Shown here: in pieces, positions 8,548-17,237 of the stretch
Layout: each line of letters begins with the position of its first letter
How positions within the stretch are numbered: position 1 is the first letter of the stretch
Notes under the pieces: generated by a model
The model's input: only the letters and a program-made list of their open reading frames with translations
The model's database searches: none
Told to the model about the DNA's origin: nothing
Position numbers and translations under genes: made by a program
NCBI GenBank assembly: GCA_004353515.1
Contig: SMNZ01000002.1
Span: forward strand, 682,001-746,000
Source: Alteromonadaceae bacterium M269
GTDB taxonomy: Bacteria; Pseudomonadota; Gammaproteobacteria; Enterobacterales; Alteromonadaceae
Length of the DNA stretch: 64,000 nt
Direction of reading: 5' to 3'

Positions 8548-9666
8548 ATGATTATCGACAGCTCTGCTATTCAATTATCGAGTAGCCATCAAAAACAAAC
8601 ATCTACAGAGTTACGGGAGTCGATCTTTCGACAGCCTATTCCTGTCGTAAGTCCTGAGCAAAGCGAACGCAACCTTTCGGCACCTAATGCCAACGATGAC
8701 TCTAACGTAGCCGTTGAAATCAGCGAGGCGTCGCTCGCGCTTCAACAACGGCTCGAAGAACTGAGAGTTCAAGTTGAAGAAGGGAATCAAGGGTTTGCTG
8801 AGGCTATTGAATCTATTTTCTCGGATGGCAATGAGAATAAAGACGAACAGCAACTGGATGCTGAAACTTACCAATTAAAATCCTTAGTTGAATCTTTTAT
8901 TGGTCGAGATATCGAACTTCAAGAAGTTGTTGATATAGAGCGAAGTCCTGACTCTAGCTCGATATTTTCTGAGCCTCTCGTTGCACCTGACAGACCAGAC
9001 TCGGTTACCGTTATTGAAGTCGCTGAACAACGACGGGAGTTCGAACAAACGAATTTCAGCGCACAAGGTCAAATTAGAACAACAGATGGACAAATCATTG
9101 ATATCGATTTATCTCAAACTCTACAACGAGAGTTTATCAGTGAAACTCGTCTTCAAGTTATTGCGGGTGATGCTGAGCTTAAAGATCCGTTGGTTCTTAA
9201 TCTTCCTAACAGAGGTTTGGAGTTAACCGAGAGCCAGGTTGATTTCGATATTGATGCCGATGGTCAGTTAGATAGTGTTCATTTTGCAACCGGCAACAGT
9301 GGGTTTTTGAGCCTGGACTTAAATGGTAATGGTCAAATTGACGACGGAAGTGAGTTATTCGGTGCGATTAGTGGTAACGGTTTTGCTGATCTTGCTCAGT
9401 ATGATGAGGACGGGAATAATTTTATTGATGCTGGGGATAGCGTATTCACGCGCTTACAGATTCTGCGCAAAAACGAAGATGGGGAAGACAGCTTAACTAG
9501 TCTCCATTCTGTGGGGATCGGTGCATTGTACCTTGGGAACACCGACACTCCTTTTGAGGTTAGGGATTCTAACAATCAGCTTGATGCCGTTGTCCGTTCT
9601 AGCGGCTTTTATCTAACTGAAAATGGGCAAGCAGGCACATTACAACAAATTGATTTGGTTGTTTAA
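8548..9666 (+). CDS. Acidic protein with DxDxDG-type repeats, function unknown
   Basis: From ATG 8548 the protein (372 aa) begins MIIDSSAIQLSSSHQ. This resembles an uncharacterised proteobacterial family whose members open with a similar Ser-rich segment. ATG 8518 is an alternative start with an AAGG site, but it overlaps the predicted transcription start. The first ~200 residues are Gln/Glu-rich and probably flexible or helical. The last ~150 contain DIDADGQLD, DLNGNGQIDDGSELFG and DEDGNNFIDAGD, which are calcium-binding loops of EF-hand/dockerin type. No signal peptide or membrane segment is visible. It stands alone. The sigma-28-like promoter upstream hints at co-expression with motility genes. 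Confidence 0.7.
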   Translation: MIIDSSAIQLSSSHQKQTSTELRESIFRQPIPVVSPEQSERNLSAPNANDDSNVAVEISEASLALQQRLEELRVQVEEGNQGFAEAIESIFSDGNENKDEQQLDAETYQLKSLVESFIGRDIELQEVVDIERSPDSSSIFSEPLVAPDRPDSVTVIEVAEQRREFEQTNFSAQGQIRTTDGQIIDIDLSQTLQREFISETRLQVIAGDAELKDPLVLNLPNRGLELTESQVDFDIDADGQLDSVHFATGNSGFLSLDLNGNGQIDDGSELFGAISGNGFADLAQYDEDGNNFIDAGDSVFTRLQILRKNEDGEDSLTSLHSVGIGALYLGNTDTPFEVRDSNNQLDAVVRSSGFYLTENGQAGTLQQIDLVV

Positions 9667-9748
9667 TTCGTTAACGTCAATGTACCTTTTTATAGAATAG
9701 CGTATTCATGATTTCAAAAATATACAAGTGGCGAAGGTGCTACGAAAA

Positions 9749-10273
9749 TTAAAAAGAACCATGGATAGCAAAAGTCAGCGTAACCTGGCGGCACTTATCT
9801 ATTTGGGGTTCACCGTTTTTCATCATAGGTTTATAGGCCCACTTGGACATAGCTCTATTGCTTGCTGCTTTAAAGTCCTGCTCAAAGGCCGATAATTGCT
9901 CAGATGCTTCCATCGTTTGAGGGTGAGTCATTTCTAACTCATAGACTTGAACATCGGAGGGCTTGCCTTGCTTATCAATGTCAAAAGATAGATAAACTTT
10001 AGCCTCTACTTGATTACGTATGGCATCGATGGGGTACTGAGGGTTTACTGTTACGATAGGTAATGTGGCCGGAGAACCTTCATTACCTTCTGTTTTTGAT
10101 GCTTTCCTTTGCTCCAGGGCTCGAGCGGAACATAGCCTAGCTTTATCCTCTAATGTCCATGTGGTAACCGTTGTTGGTATTTGGACTTCGGGCTCGGGCG
10201 CTATATTGATTTCATTATTCGTGCTCTGGCAAGCCCCCAGTAGTATAGAAAAGCTTAATAAACTAAGTTTCAT
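9749..10273 (-). CDS. Lipoprotein with TonB-type C-terminal domain
   Basis: The start at 10273 gives MKLSLLSFSILLGACQS, a lipoprotein signal peptide with an LGAC lipobox; upstream in-frame codons would put 24 polar residues before it. After a Pro-rich linker, residues ~70-174 resemble the TonB C-terminal fold: VNPQYPIDAIRNQVEAKVYLSFDIDKQGK, then the MSKWAYKPMMKNGEP motif and a final strand. Such proteins sit in the envelope, but the TonB partner region is not fused to an N-terminal membrane anchor here. The specific role is unknown. It is monocistronic and convergent with the preceding gene. Confidence 0.75.
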   Translation of the reverse strand: MKLSLLSFSILLGACQSTNNEINIAPEPEVQIPTTVTTWTLEDKARLCSARALEQRKASKTEGNEGSPATLPIVTVNPQYPIDAIRNQVEAKVYLSFDIDKQGKPSDVQVYELEMTHPQTMEASEQLSAFEQDFKAASNRAMSKWAYKPMMKNGEPQIDKCRQVTLTFAIHGSF

Positions 10274-10477
10274 TATGCACTTCGACTTAACTTTTAAGTG
10301 CTTTTTCGTGACACTATGAGTGAAAATGTTTTGTTGCCTTTCCAATGTCGATTACTCCATATTGTTCGTTTTTATATTAATGCTTATAGCGCCAGGCTTC
10401 TAAGAACCGCTTCATGAAAAAATCAGTTTATTTATGATTATTCTGTCTAGAAGTTAACAGTAATCAAAGGATAAAAG

Positions 10478-10936
10478 TCATTCTTCATTTGTATTCCGTG
10501 GTTCTTCACTCGTTTTTGTATTTATTAGTTTGTGATATTGGAATGTCCCTATCATGGCTTGGAAGTAAAAGTATAGAAAGACGACAGATAAAATGATTCC
10601 ATTAAACTTCCCTGTCTCAGCGATAAGCCAAATTTTGGAAAGCAAAAAATAAACAAACATGATTGAAGCAGCAACCCGGCTCTTTTTATATATTCCGAAG
10701 GCAAGCAGGAAAATAAGCACGACATCAATACTTGTCCAGATATCGAATAGGCTGCTCATAGTTCCAAAATTTACAGCGAGTATTGTGATACCAAAGGTAA
10801 ATAATCCGGATATTGTTGCTGCAATCCACCCATTCTTAATTTTCTTAGCTATTTCTTCTGGAACATCGATTGCACTTTTTTCACCTAAATCTGATTTTGG
10901 TGTGTCATATATGGTTTTGTCCATTTGAAATCTCAT
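10478..10936 (-). CDS. Small multi-pass membrane protein, function unknown
   Basis: A 152-aa protein with a polar N-terminus (MDKTIYDTPKSDLGEKS from the second Met, at 10924) and about four hydrophobic helices between residues 37 and 135, then a charged tail. The N-terminal Tyr-x-x-Pro-x-Ser pattern occurs in uncharacterised small membrane proteins of marine gammaproteobacteria. Its ATG overlaps the TGA of the upstream gene (ATGA), so the two are translationally coupled. The pair is visibly AT-rich. No function can be assigned. Confidence 0.6.
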   Translation of the reverse strand: MRFQMDKTIYDTPKSDLGEKSAIDVPEEIAKKIKNGWIAATISGLFTFGITILAVNFGTMSSLFDIWTSIDVVLIFLLAFGIYKKSRVAASIMFVYFLLSKIWLIAETGKFNGIILSVVFLYFYFQAMIGTFQYHKLINTKTSEEPRNTNEE

Positions 10937-11424
10937 GATTGCTTGTTAAGGGCAGATATTGACGTTAATAAATCCAAAGCTAATTGTCTATTGCGTTTAC
11001 TCTCTTCGTTAGAAGCTTCTATCTGAAGAAAGCCTTCGTAAGATGATTCAATAGCCTTATTAATGCGTTTTTGAAAAGCCTCATGGGCTCCAGGCTCATT
11101 TTCATGTAGCGACGGCTCAAACGAGAAATAGATATCAGTCAGTATTTCTAGGGCGCAGTTCCTTGATATTTCGTTTACTCCTCGAATCGCAATGATTAGG
11201 ATAAACTCTAATGCGGACTCTACAGCTGGGTAGTATGTACCTGCATGATTATTCCCGATAGAAAACAAGATATCGTTGTAAACGTTAAAATTATCACTCT
11301 CCTGGTTTAAATTGACGAGAGCTAATAAAGCTGGAACCACCTTTTCCGGCTGATAACCTTTGAGTCCTCGGTATTTATTCCAGTTTTCATTTTTAATCTT
11401 TTTGATTAATTCCTCAGTTTTCAT
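10933..11424 (-). CDS. Helical protein of unknown function, coupled to the membrane protein
   Basis: A 163-aa soluble, mostly helical protein starting MKTEELIKKIKNENWNKYRG. The composition and spacing of hydrophobic residues suggest HEAT-like helical repeats (PEKVVPALLALVNLN, then ALEFILIIAIRGVNEISRNCALEIL). Proteins of this size and style are often immunity proteins of contact-dependent toxins, but no toxin lies nearby, so that remains a guess. It overlaps the following membrane-protein gene by 4 bp. The upstream spacer is AT-rich and shows no clear Shine-Dalgarno sequence. Confidence 0.55.
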   Translation of the reverse strand: MKTEELIKKIKNENWNKYRGLKGYQPEKVVPALLALVNLNQESDNFNVYNDILFSIGNNHAGTYYPAVESALEFILIIAIRGVNEISRNCALEILTDIYFSFEPSLHENEPGAHEAFQKRINKAIESSYEGFLQIEASNEESKRNRQLALDLLTSISALNKQS

Positions 11425-11513
11425 TTTACTTTTTTTGATGATGATGTGGTTGTGCTTTATTTGATACTATAACTTTATAAAAAGAGTTTTTGGCGATTTT
11501 TAATTTATAAATA

Positions 11514-12326
11514 ATGAAAATGAATAACCTTGTTTCTAGCATTCAAGAAAATGCTTCAAAAAATATTTCCTTGCCTTACTCTATATATTCTTCTGTGTAT
11601 GAACAGAAGTTGCTAAATGTTCCTATCGCGAAACCTTTGTTTGTACTCGTATTGAGTGGCCGAAAAGAATTAGGTAATGACAGAGAGATTTTATGCCGAA
11701 CTGGGCAATTTGTCTTTTTATCGGATAGGCCATCTATTGATATGCGCAATGTGCCGTTAGATGAAAACTACCGAGCATTGCTAATTGATTTTGAGTATCA
11801 GGACTTTGCTGACATCCCATCTAATTGCGCTTCAAAGGCTGATTATTTTGTCGGTGATTCATCCTCTGATTTTATCGAATGTTTAAACCAGTTTATTCGT
11901 TGCAGTGCTTGGGCTCCTCAAGAAGTTATCTCATCGAGGAAAAAAGAACTTTTAATGATGCTTTATCTTCAAGGTTTTGCTGATGTTGGGAACATGATTG
12001 GCAAACCTAAAGTAAGTCACGCGCTTTATGATTTATATATAGATCAAAGCTTTAACGAGATTACTACTGCATCTATATGCTCACTTCTCGCCATGAGTGA
12101 ATCGACCTTAAGGCGTAAGTTAAGTTCTGAGGGAACGAGCATACAAGAAGTGAAAGATAAGGCTAAGTTAAGTACTGCATTGAGTTTGTTACAGACAACG
12201 GATATTCCTATCAACCAAGTTGCCGAGAAGTGTGGCTATCAATCTCAATCTCGTTTTACGGATAGGTTTAAGAAACATTTCAACATTACGCCTTCTGAGT
12301 TGCGCAAAACACAAATGAAAGATTAA
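11514..12326 (+). CDS. AraC-family transcriptional regulator
   Basis: A 270-aa regulator with an N-terminal sensing domain (residues ~1-160, containing LVLSGRKELGND and FVFLSDRPSIDMR, cupin-like) and a C-terminal double helix-turn-helix. The DNA-binding part shows SICSLLAMSESTLRRKLSSEGTSIQ and the signature second helix INQVAEKCGYQSQSRFTDRFKKHFNITPSELR. It is divergent from the unknown gene pair and lies 89 bp upstream of the PEBP gene, either of which could be its target. The ligand is unknown. Confidence 0.88.
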   Translation: MKMNNLVSSIQENASKNISLPYSIYSSVYEQKLLNVPIAKPLFVLVLSGRKELGNDREILCRTGQFVFLSDRPSIDMRNVPLDENYRALLIDFEYQDFADIPSNCASKADYFVGDSSSDFIECLNQFIRCSAWAPQEVISSRKKELLMMLYLQGFADVGNMIGKPKVSHALYDLYIDQSFNEITTASICSLLAMSESTLRRKLSSEGTSIQEVKDKAKLSTALSLLQTTDIPINQVAEKCGYQSQSRFTDRFKKHFNITPSELRKTQMKD

Positions 12327-12415
12327 GGCGAAAAAATGATTGTTTTTGAGCTAAGACAAGTTGCTTGTTTCGATTATGATACTGTCCTCGCAATTAATAT
12401 AGACGAAGGTTAGAT

Positions 12416-12970
12416 ATGCAACTCAGTAAGAAACTGTTCTTTATTTTATCGATGACTGCGGCACTAAGTGCGCATGCAGACACCTTTACCGTATCGAGCA
12501 GTGATATTGCTCACGGTGAGTTTATGAGCAAAACACATGAGTTTAACGGTTTTGGCTGTACAGGCGACGACTTGTCTCCTCAATTATCTTGGAGCAACGC
12601 CCCAGAAGGTACAAAGAGCTTTGCGATAACGGCTTATGACCCTGATGCACCTACGGGTAGCGGCTGGTGGCATTGGCAGGTCGTTAATATTCCATCGAGT
12701 GCGACAACGTTAAAAACAGGAGCGGGCAGTGCGAAAAAGAACGCAATGCCTAAGGGAACTGTTCAGGTCGAAAACGATTATGGTGTTGCAGGGTTTGGTG
12801 GGGCATGTCCACCGGAAGGACACGGAGCACATCGTTACTTCTTTACTGTCCATGCGCTGTCTGTTGAGAAGCTTGAATTACCTGAAGGAGCGTCAGGTGC
12901 ATTGGCAGGGTATATGATCAATGCAAATACTATCGAATCGAGCACAATTCAGGCCTTATATAAAAGATAA
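12416..12970 (+). CDS. Exported PEBP / YbhB-YbcL family protein
   Basis: A 184-aa phosphatidylethanolamine-binding-fold protein with a signal peptide (MQLSKKLFFILSMTAALSAHA). Family motifs are clear: SPQLSWSNAPEGTKSFAITAYDPDAPTG with the DPDAP ligand-site motif, the WWHWQVVNIP strand and GACPPEGHGAHRYFFTVHAL with the conserved PPxGxGxHRY. Bacterial members have no firmly known substrate. It follows the AraC regulator in the same direction. Confidence 0.9.
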   Translation: MQLSKKLFFILSMTAALSAHADTFTVSSSDIAHGEFMSKTHEFNGFGCTGDDLSPQLSWSNAPEGTKSFAITAYDPDAPTGSGWWHWQVVNIPSSATTLKTGAGSAKKNAMPKGTVQVENDYGVAGFGGACPPEGHGAHRYFFTVHALSVEKLELPEGASGALAGYMINANTIESSTIQALYKR

Positions 12971-13122
12971 TATAAATTATTTGTATAATAATTATTGAAA
13001 TGTGAAGATTTTTTTAAATTTGATAAAAACAAGACAAGTTTTGTCACAGTTAGGACAACCTTGTTATAACTTATTGAAATAGCTTTGTCTTAACGTGACC
13101 ATCTAAAGACGTTCTTTTAAAT

Positions 13123-13147
13123 GCCGGTTTAATAATCGGCGTTTTAT
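13123..13147 (+). terminator. Weak terminator-like hairpin
   Basis: GCCGGTT and AATCGGC form a 7-bp stem with one G-T pair and a 4-nt loop, followed by GTTTTATT. It lies 150 bp past the PEBP gene and only 44 bp before the next gene, so it may instead be a leader hairpin. Confidence 0.35.
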
Positions 13148-13190
13148 TAAAAGATAAATATTAAATAAAGAATGATCTTTGGAGAGTTAC

Positions 13191-14198
13191 GTGAAATATC
13201 TAAACGTTAAGACATTGTTGGTTTCTGCGGTTGCTGCATGTTTTGCTTTACCCACTATCGCTAAAGGGCCAGCAAGCTATGGTTATTACGGGAATAAGCC
13301 TGTGCAGGTTAGAGGTGTTCCGGTTACTGGTACGAATAGGTTTTGTGGTCAGTTACTTTGGACTTTTGAAGACCAAGGCGTGGTACCACTCAGTTTTCGT
13401 CAAGTAGGTGCTCATCATCCTGGTAGTGAACGCCCAGATGAGTTAACCACTGACAACTGTACCAGTGACCAAGTTCTGGCAACCATACATGATCCTGTCT
13501 TAAGTTTTGATCCTCCTGGTCCAGCGCCTGCCATTGTTCCAGCGCCGGATGTGCGTCTTGAGAACATTCCAATTAGAGATGTACCAAGAACACCAGATGG
13601 CTTCCAAGGTGGCGGTGCAGGTGTTCGTACGTTACTTCAATCTCCTGACGAAGCTACTAATCCGTCAAATCCTTTCCCTGCTTTGCTTAATCAACCGAGT
13701 GATCAAATCACCTTAGGTGATTGGGCATCTGCAAAAGGCCGTTTGTCATATACTTGCCGAGATGATGGGACTGCAGAGGTATCTGCAAGATTTTCTAACC
13801 TAGTACCAAACGGGCTATATTCCATGTGGGGTATTTGGAGAATCACCATTCCTTTCGCCGGTGACATCACTTCTGCTTCTCCTTTTGGTGGGGTTCCGAA
13901 TGTTGTGACTACTAACGAACGCGGCAGAGCACGCTTTTCTCGCGAACTTCCTTTCTGTCCAAGCGAAGAGTCAGAGGATGGTTCATTACTATTATGGGTG
14001 AGCGTTGTTTACCATGCCGATTCAGCAATTTCTGCTGGTGTGGCTGAGACAGCTGGTGCGGTTGTGCAGTTCGTTGATGTTAATGGTGAGAGCTTTGAAA
14101 GCACCACTAGCTTAATGATGAACTTAGCTAACTTAAGCTTCCCAATTAATATTACTTCAACTTTACCGGTTCAAGGTGTCCAAAAAGTTGGTCATTAA
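13191..14198 (+). CDS. Secreted protein of unknown function
   Basis: The start is taken as GTG 13191, with GGAGAG placed 4-10 nt upstream; it gives a good signal peptide (MKYLNVKTLLVSAVAACFALPTIA-KG). The mature ~315-residue protein has a Pro-rich middle section around residues 100-150 (DPPGPAPAIVPAPDV) and four or five Cys spread widely (FCGQLL, NCTS, YTCRDDG, FCPSEE), which suggests disulfide bonds in the periplasm or outside the cell. The C-terminal half, from LGDWASAKGRLSYTCRDDG, has the alternating pattern of a beta-sandwich. No family is recognised. A strong terminator follows. Confidence 0.65.
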   Translation: MKYLNVKTLLVSAVAACFALPTIAKGPASYGYYGNKPVQVRGVPVTGTNRFCGQLLWTFEDQGVVPLSFRQVGAHHPGSERPDELTTDNCTSDQVLATIHDPVLSFDPPGPAPAIVPAPDVRLENIPIRDVPRTPDGFQGGGAGVRTLLQSPDEATNPSNPFPALLNQPSDQITLGDWASAKGRLSYTCRDDGTAEVSARFSNLVPNGLYSMWGIWRITIPFAGDITSASPFGGVPNVVTTNERGRARFSRELPFCPSEESEDGSLLLWVSVVYHADSAISAGVAETAGAVVQFVDVNGESFESTTSLMMNLANLSFPINITSTLPVQGVQKVGH

Positions 14199-14222
14199 TT
14201 TATAGCTATATTTTGTAGCAAC

Positions 14223-14258
14223 AAAAAAGCCCCAGTTTAAATTTGCTGGGGCTTTTTT
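14223..14258. terminator. Strong, probably bidirectional terminator
   Basis: A 13-bp perfect stem (AAAAAAGCCCCAG with CTGGGGCTTTTTT) and a 10-nt loop. The A run on one side and T run on the other let it serve both the secreted-protein gene and the convergent dehydrogenase gene. Confidence 0.92.
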
Positions 14259-14272
14259 GATCTTAAGTAAAA

Positions 14273-15421
14273 CTAGACTGATGCAGCGATAATATCTGCG
14301 GCTTTACTTGGCGTGATATCACCTTGTTCGCCAAACTTAAGGAAACCGTTTTTCTGCAGTTGAGCCTCAACCTTAGACGCAGCAGACTGGTCGATATCAT
14401 ACTCGTTCAAACGCGTTTTGATGCCGAGTTGCTGGAAGAATGTTTCCGTCTTCTCTATTGCCTGGTCAATTGCTGATTCTTCATCTGAAATCTCTAATCC
14501 CCAAACTCGTTGTGCGAACTGTAAAAGTTTAGCGTGTTTCTGCTTACGTTGAGTCTGCATAAGTCGAGGCAAAACAATAGCTAGTGTGACCGCATGATCC
14601 AAACCGTACAGTGCTGTTAACTCATGACCAATCATATGTGTTGACCAATCTTGTGGTACACCAACGCCGATTAAGTCACTGAGTGCCTGTGTTGCGTTCC
14701 ACATTAAGTTGGCTCTCACTTCGTAGTTTGTTGGTTCAAAAACATTCGGGCCGATATCAATCAGATTTTGCATAATACTTTCGGCAAAACGATCCTGCAC
14801 CATAGCGTTGACAGGATAAGTGAGGTATTGCTCAAGCACATGCACAAAAGCGTCTGCAACGCCATTTGCTAGCTGCCTGTCCGGTAGTGAATAGGTGACT
14901 TCAGGGTCGAGAACAGCGAATTGAGGCCTAACATGTTCCGACACAAAAGAGCGCTTCAATTGCATCTCACTACGGTTAACAACGGATGCCTTGTTAGTTT
15001 CACTGCCTGTAGCTGGCAGTGTTAACACACAACCTAGCGGAACCGCCGAAGTGACTTTAGCGCCATTGAGGATGTCCCAAGTGTCTCCATCATATTCCAT
15101 AGCCGCTGCGACGAACTTAACGCCATCGATAACAGAACCACCACCTACAGCAAGTAAGAAGGAAACCTGTTCTGATTTTGCTTGCTCCACGGCCTTAGAT
15201 AGTGTGCTGTATTCTGGATTGGCTTCAATGCCTGAAAATTCAACCCAATCTCTGCCTTCTAACTGTTTAGCGACTTGATCATAAACACCATTCTTTTTGA
15301 TACTACCGCCGCCATAAAGCAACATGATCTTGCCTTCTTTAGGGAGTAATTTGGATAAATAGCCGATACTGTTTTTGCCAAAGGCAACTTTAGTGGGGTT
15401 GTGATAAACGAAGTTTTGCAT
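14273..15421 (-). CDS. Iron-containing alcohol dehydrogenase, YqhD-like
   Basis: A 382-aa group III (metal-dependent) alcohol dehydrogenase, probably NADP(H)-linked and reducing aldehydes. The nucleotide loop YGGGSIKKNG at ~37-46 and GGGSVIDGVKF at ~99-109 match E. coli YqhD. Metal ligands are visible in DAFVHVLEQYL (Asp and His) and in GHELTALYGLDHAVTLAI (two His). Length equals that of YqhD (387). It is divergent from the aminotransferase gene; a link between aldehyde detoxification and that enzyme is possible but unproven. Confidence 0.9.
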   Translation of the reverse strand: MQNFVYHNPTKVAFGKNSIGYLSKLLPKEGKIMLLYGGGSIKKNGVYDQVAKQLEGRDWVEFSGIEANPEYSTLSKAVEQAKSEQVSFLLAVGGGSVIDGVKFVAAAMEYDGDTWDILNGAKVTSAVPLGCVLTLPATGSETNKASVVNRSEMQLKRSFVSEHVRPQFAVLDPEVTYSLPDRQLANGVADAFVHVLEQYLTYPVNAMVQDRFAESIMQNLIDIGPNVFEPTNYEVRANLMWNATQALSDLIGVGVPQDWSTHMIGHELTALYGLDHAVTLAIVLPRLMQTQRKQKHAKLLQFAQRVWGLEISDEESAIDQAIEKTETFFQQLGIKTRLNEYDIDQSAASKVEAQLQKNGFLKFGEQGDITPSKAADIIAASV

Positions 15422-15572
15422 GAACTAGCTCTTTGTGTGGTCTTTGCATAGAACAGTGTGGGTGGAGCCTTTGAATTTCAATGTTTGTCGGGATTTTTAA
15501 TTTTCCACTAGCTTTACAGCTTAATTTAGGTATTTTAAACGTCCGTTTAACTTTTCCTTAGTGTGTTTCCGT

Positions 15573-16694
15573 ATGCCTTTCCAAAGTTTTAATCCGCCTC
15601 GTCGAATTCTCATGGGGCCTGGACCATCAGATATAAACCCAGCAGTGTTGAATGCCATGTCTCGTCCAGTGATTGGACATTTGGATCCTTTATTTGTGAG
15701 GATGATGGATGAAGTGAAGCAACTGCTTCAGTATGCGTTTCAAACTGAAAATCCTTTTACCATTGCATTGTCAGCACCTGGTTCTGCTGGCATGGAAGCG
15801 TGTTTCGTTAACCTAGTCGAACCAGGTGATAAAGTTATTGTTTGTATTAATGGCGTTTTCGGTGGTCGTCAATTAGAGAACGTTAAACGTTGTGGTGGCA
15901 TTCCCATTTGTGTTGAAGATGAATGGGGTAGAGCCGTTAACGTTGAGAAAGTAGAGCAAGCACTGAAAGATAACCCTGATGCTACAGTGCTGTCTTTTGT
16001 ACATGCCGAAACATCAACAGGAGCGCGTTCCGACGCAAAGGCGATTTGTGCGCTCGCTAAACAATACGGTTGCCTAAGTATCGTTGATGCGGTGACATCT
16101 TTGGGCGGTGTGGAACTTAGAGTTGATGAGTGGGGAATAGACGCGATTTATTCCGGTAGTCAAAAGTGTCTGTCTTGTGTCCCAGGTTTATCACCTTTGA
16201 GCTTCAGTGCCGCGGCTGTAGAGAAAATTAAGCAGCGTAAAACACCTGTCCAAAGCTGGTTCCTCGACCAATCACTTGTTATGCAATATTGGTCGGGTGA
16301 CGGGAAGCGTGCGTATCACCATACAGCTCCTGTGAATTCACTGTATGCACTGCATGAGTCTTTGGTTCATCTGCATAATGAAGGCTTAGAAAATAGCTGG
16401 GCACGTCATCAGGAACAACATCAAGCCTTGGCAAGTGGTTTACAGGCCTTGGGCATTGAGTTTGTTGTTCCTGAAGCCGAACGCCTACCTCAACTTAATA
16501 CTATCTATATTCCTGAGGGGGTAGATGATGCCAAAGTCAGAAGCCACTTGCTTAATGTCTATAATTTAGAAATTGGCGCTGGCTTGGGCGCATTTGCAGG
16601 TAAAGCGTGGCGCATTGGATTGATGGGCTATGCAGCGAGAAATGAAAACGTAGCGTTGTGCTTAGCTGCGTTGAAAGATGCACTATCTTCTTAA
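15573..16694 (+). CDS. Class V aminotransferase, serine-pyruvate / alanine-glyoxylate type
   Basis: A PLP-dependent aminotransferase of about 373 aa. It starts with the typical [12 protein letters not shown] motif and has [15 protein letters not shown], the PLP-Asp in [13 protein letters not shown], and the Schiff-base lysine in YSGSQKCLS (near Lys198). It probably moves an amino group from alanine or serine to glyoxylate or pyruvate. ATG 15573 is preferred over GTG 15561, though neither has a clear ribosome-binding site. It is divergent from the alcohol dehydrogenase gene and followed by the MITE-like element. The exact substrate pair cannot be told from sequence. Confidence 0.88.
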   Translation: MPFQSFNPPRRILMGPGPSDINPAVLNAMSRPVIGHLDPLFVRMMDEVKQLLQYAFQTENPFTIALSAPGSAGMEACFVNLVEPGDKVIVCINGVFGGRQLENVKRCGGIPICVEDEWGRAVNVEKVEQALKDNPDATVLSFVHAETSTGARSDAKAICALAKQYGCLSIVDAVTSLGGVELRVDEWGIDAIYSGSQKCLSCVPGLSPLSFSAAAVEKIKQRKTPVQSWFLDQSLVMQYWSGDGKRAYHHTAPVNSLYALHESLVHLHNEGLENSWARHQEQHQALASGLQALGIEFVVPEAERLPQLNTIYIPEGVDDAKVRSHLLNVYNLEIGAGLGAFAGKAWRIGLMGYAARNENVALCLAALKDALSS

Positions 16695-16722
16695 ATGATA
16701 TCGATGGGATAAATATGCGTAA

Positions 16723-16989
16723 TAGAGCGTGTTGCTCTTTTCTGTATAGGTTTTGTTCTAAATAAAGGCTTTTTGATTGAGGCGCGGACTTGCTGGCTTA
16801 TAAATATAAGTCAAAGGTACGCAACAAAAAGCAAGAAGCCTTTATGACGAATCCGTCGGACAGCGTTTGTTTGTTATTTATACGGTGTTAGTCCATGCTC
16901 ATGGAGATTGCTACACGTCGCATGAACTGCCTAGTCTAACTAACAAACAACTCGCTGCAAAACTTTACAGAAGAGAATAACACGCTCTA
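16723..16989. mobile_element. MITE-like element with 24-bp terminal inverted repeats
   Basis: The segment is 267 bp and has no plausible gene. Its ends, 16723-16746 and 16966-16989, are inverted repeats that match at 21 of 24 positions and begin with TAGAGCGTGTT. The leading TA fits a TA target duplication, as made by IS630/Tc1-mariner transposases. Inside are nested inverted repeats: 16762-16776 with 16831-16845 (ATAAAGGCTT), 16861-16877 with 16938-16957 (TTGTTTGTTA), and hairpins CTTATAAATATAAG and CCATGCTCATGG. It lies between the aminotransferase stop and the TPP riboswitch. Its right end is related to the palindrome at 28807-28856. Confidence 0.65.
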
Positions 16990-17081
16990 GTGATAATTTT
17001 GTGATGAATATGACGATATTTGCTTGAAGTTAGTGCCTGTATTGTTAGAATTCGCCCGCGTTTTATCACTGTAACGCAATA

Positions 17082-17169
17082 ACCAAGGGGTGTTTCCACA
17101 ATTGGAGACTGAGATTGGCTTGGCCAGAACCCTTATACCTGATCCGGATAATACCGGCGTAGGAATGGT
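17082..17169 (+). ncRNA. TPP riboswitch (thi-box)
   Basis: All conserved blocks of the thiamine pyrophosphate aptamer are present in order: GGGGTG (17087), CTGAGA (17109), ACCCTT (17129), ACCTGATCCGGATAATAC (17137) and the CGTAGGAA segment. The closing stem ACCA/TGGT pairs 17082-17085 with 17166-17169. It lies about 70 nt before the TonB-receptor ATG. No clear terminator follows, so control of translation start is more likely than attenuation. It explains the thiamine role of the next four genes. Confidence 0.95.
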
Positions 17170-17237
17170 CATCTTGTCGTGCTCCCATTGTACCGCCGAA
17201 AAACCGGGTCTTTTCTATCTGTACTGAAGAGATCCTA

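Noticed and set aside
10065-10319. Plus-strand open frame opposite the TonB-domain lipoprotein gene
   Set aside because: The minus-strand gene has a signal peptide, lipobox and domain; the opposite frame has none.
16861-16957. TAACAAAC/GTTTGTTA-containing inverted repeat, like an integron attC site
   Set aside because: The core sites do not fit RYYYAAC/GTTRRRY well, there is no gene cassette or integrase, and the repeat lies inside the larger MITE-like element.
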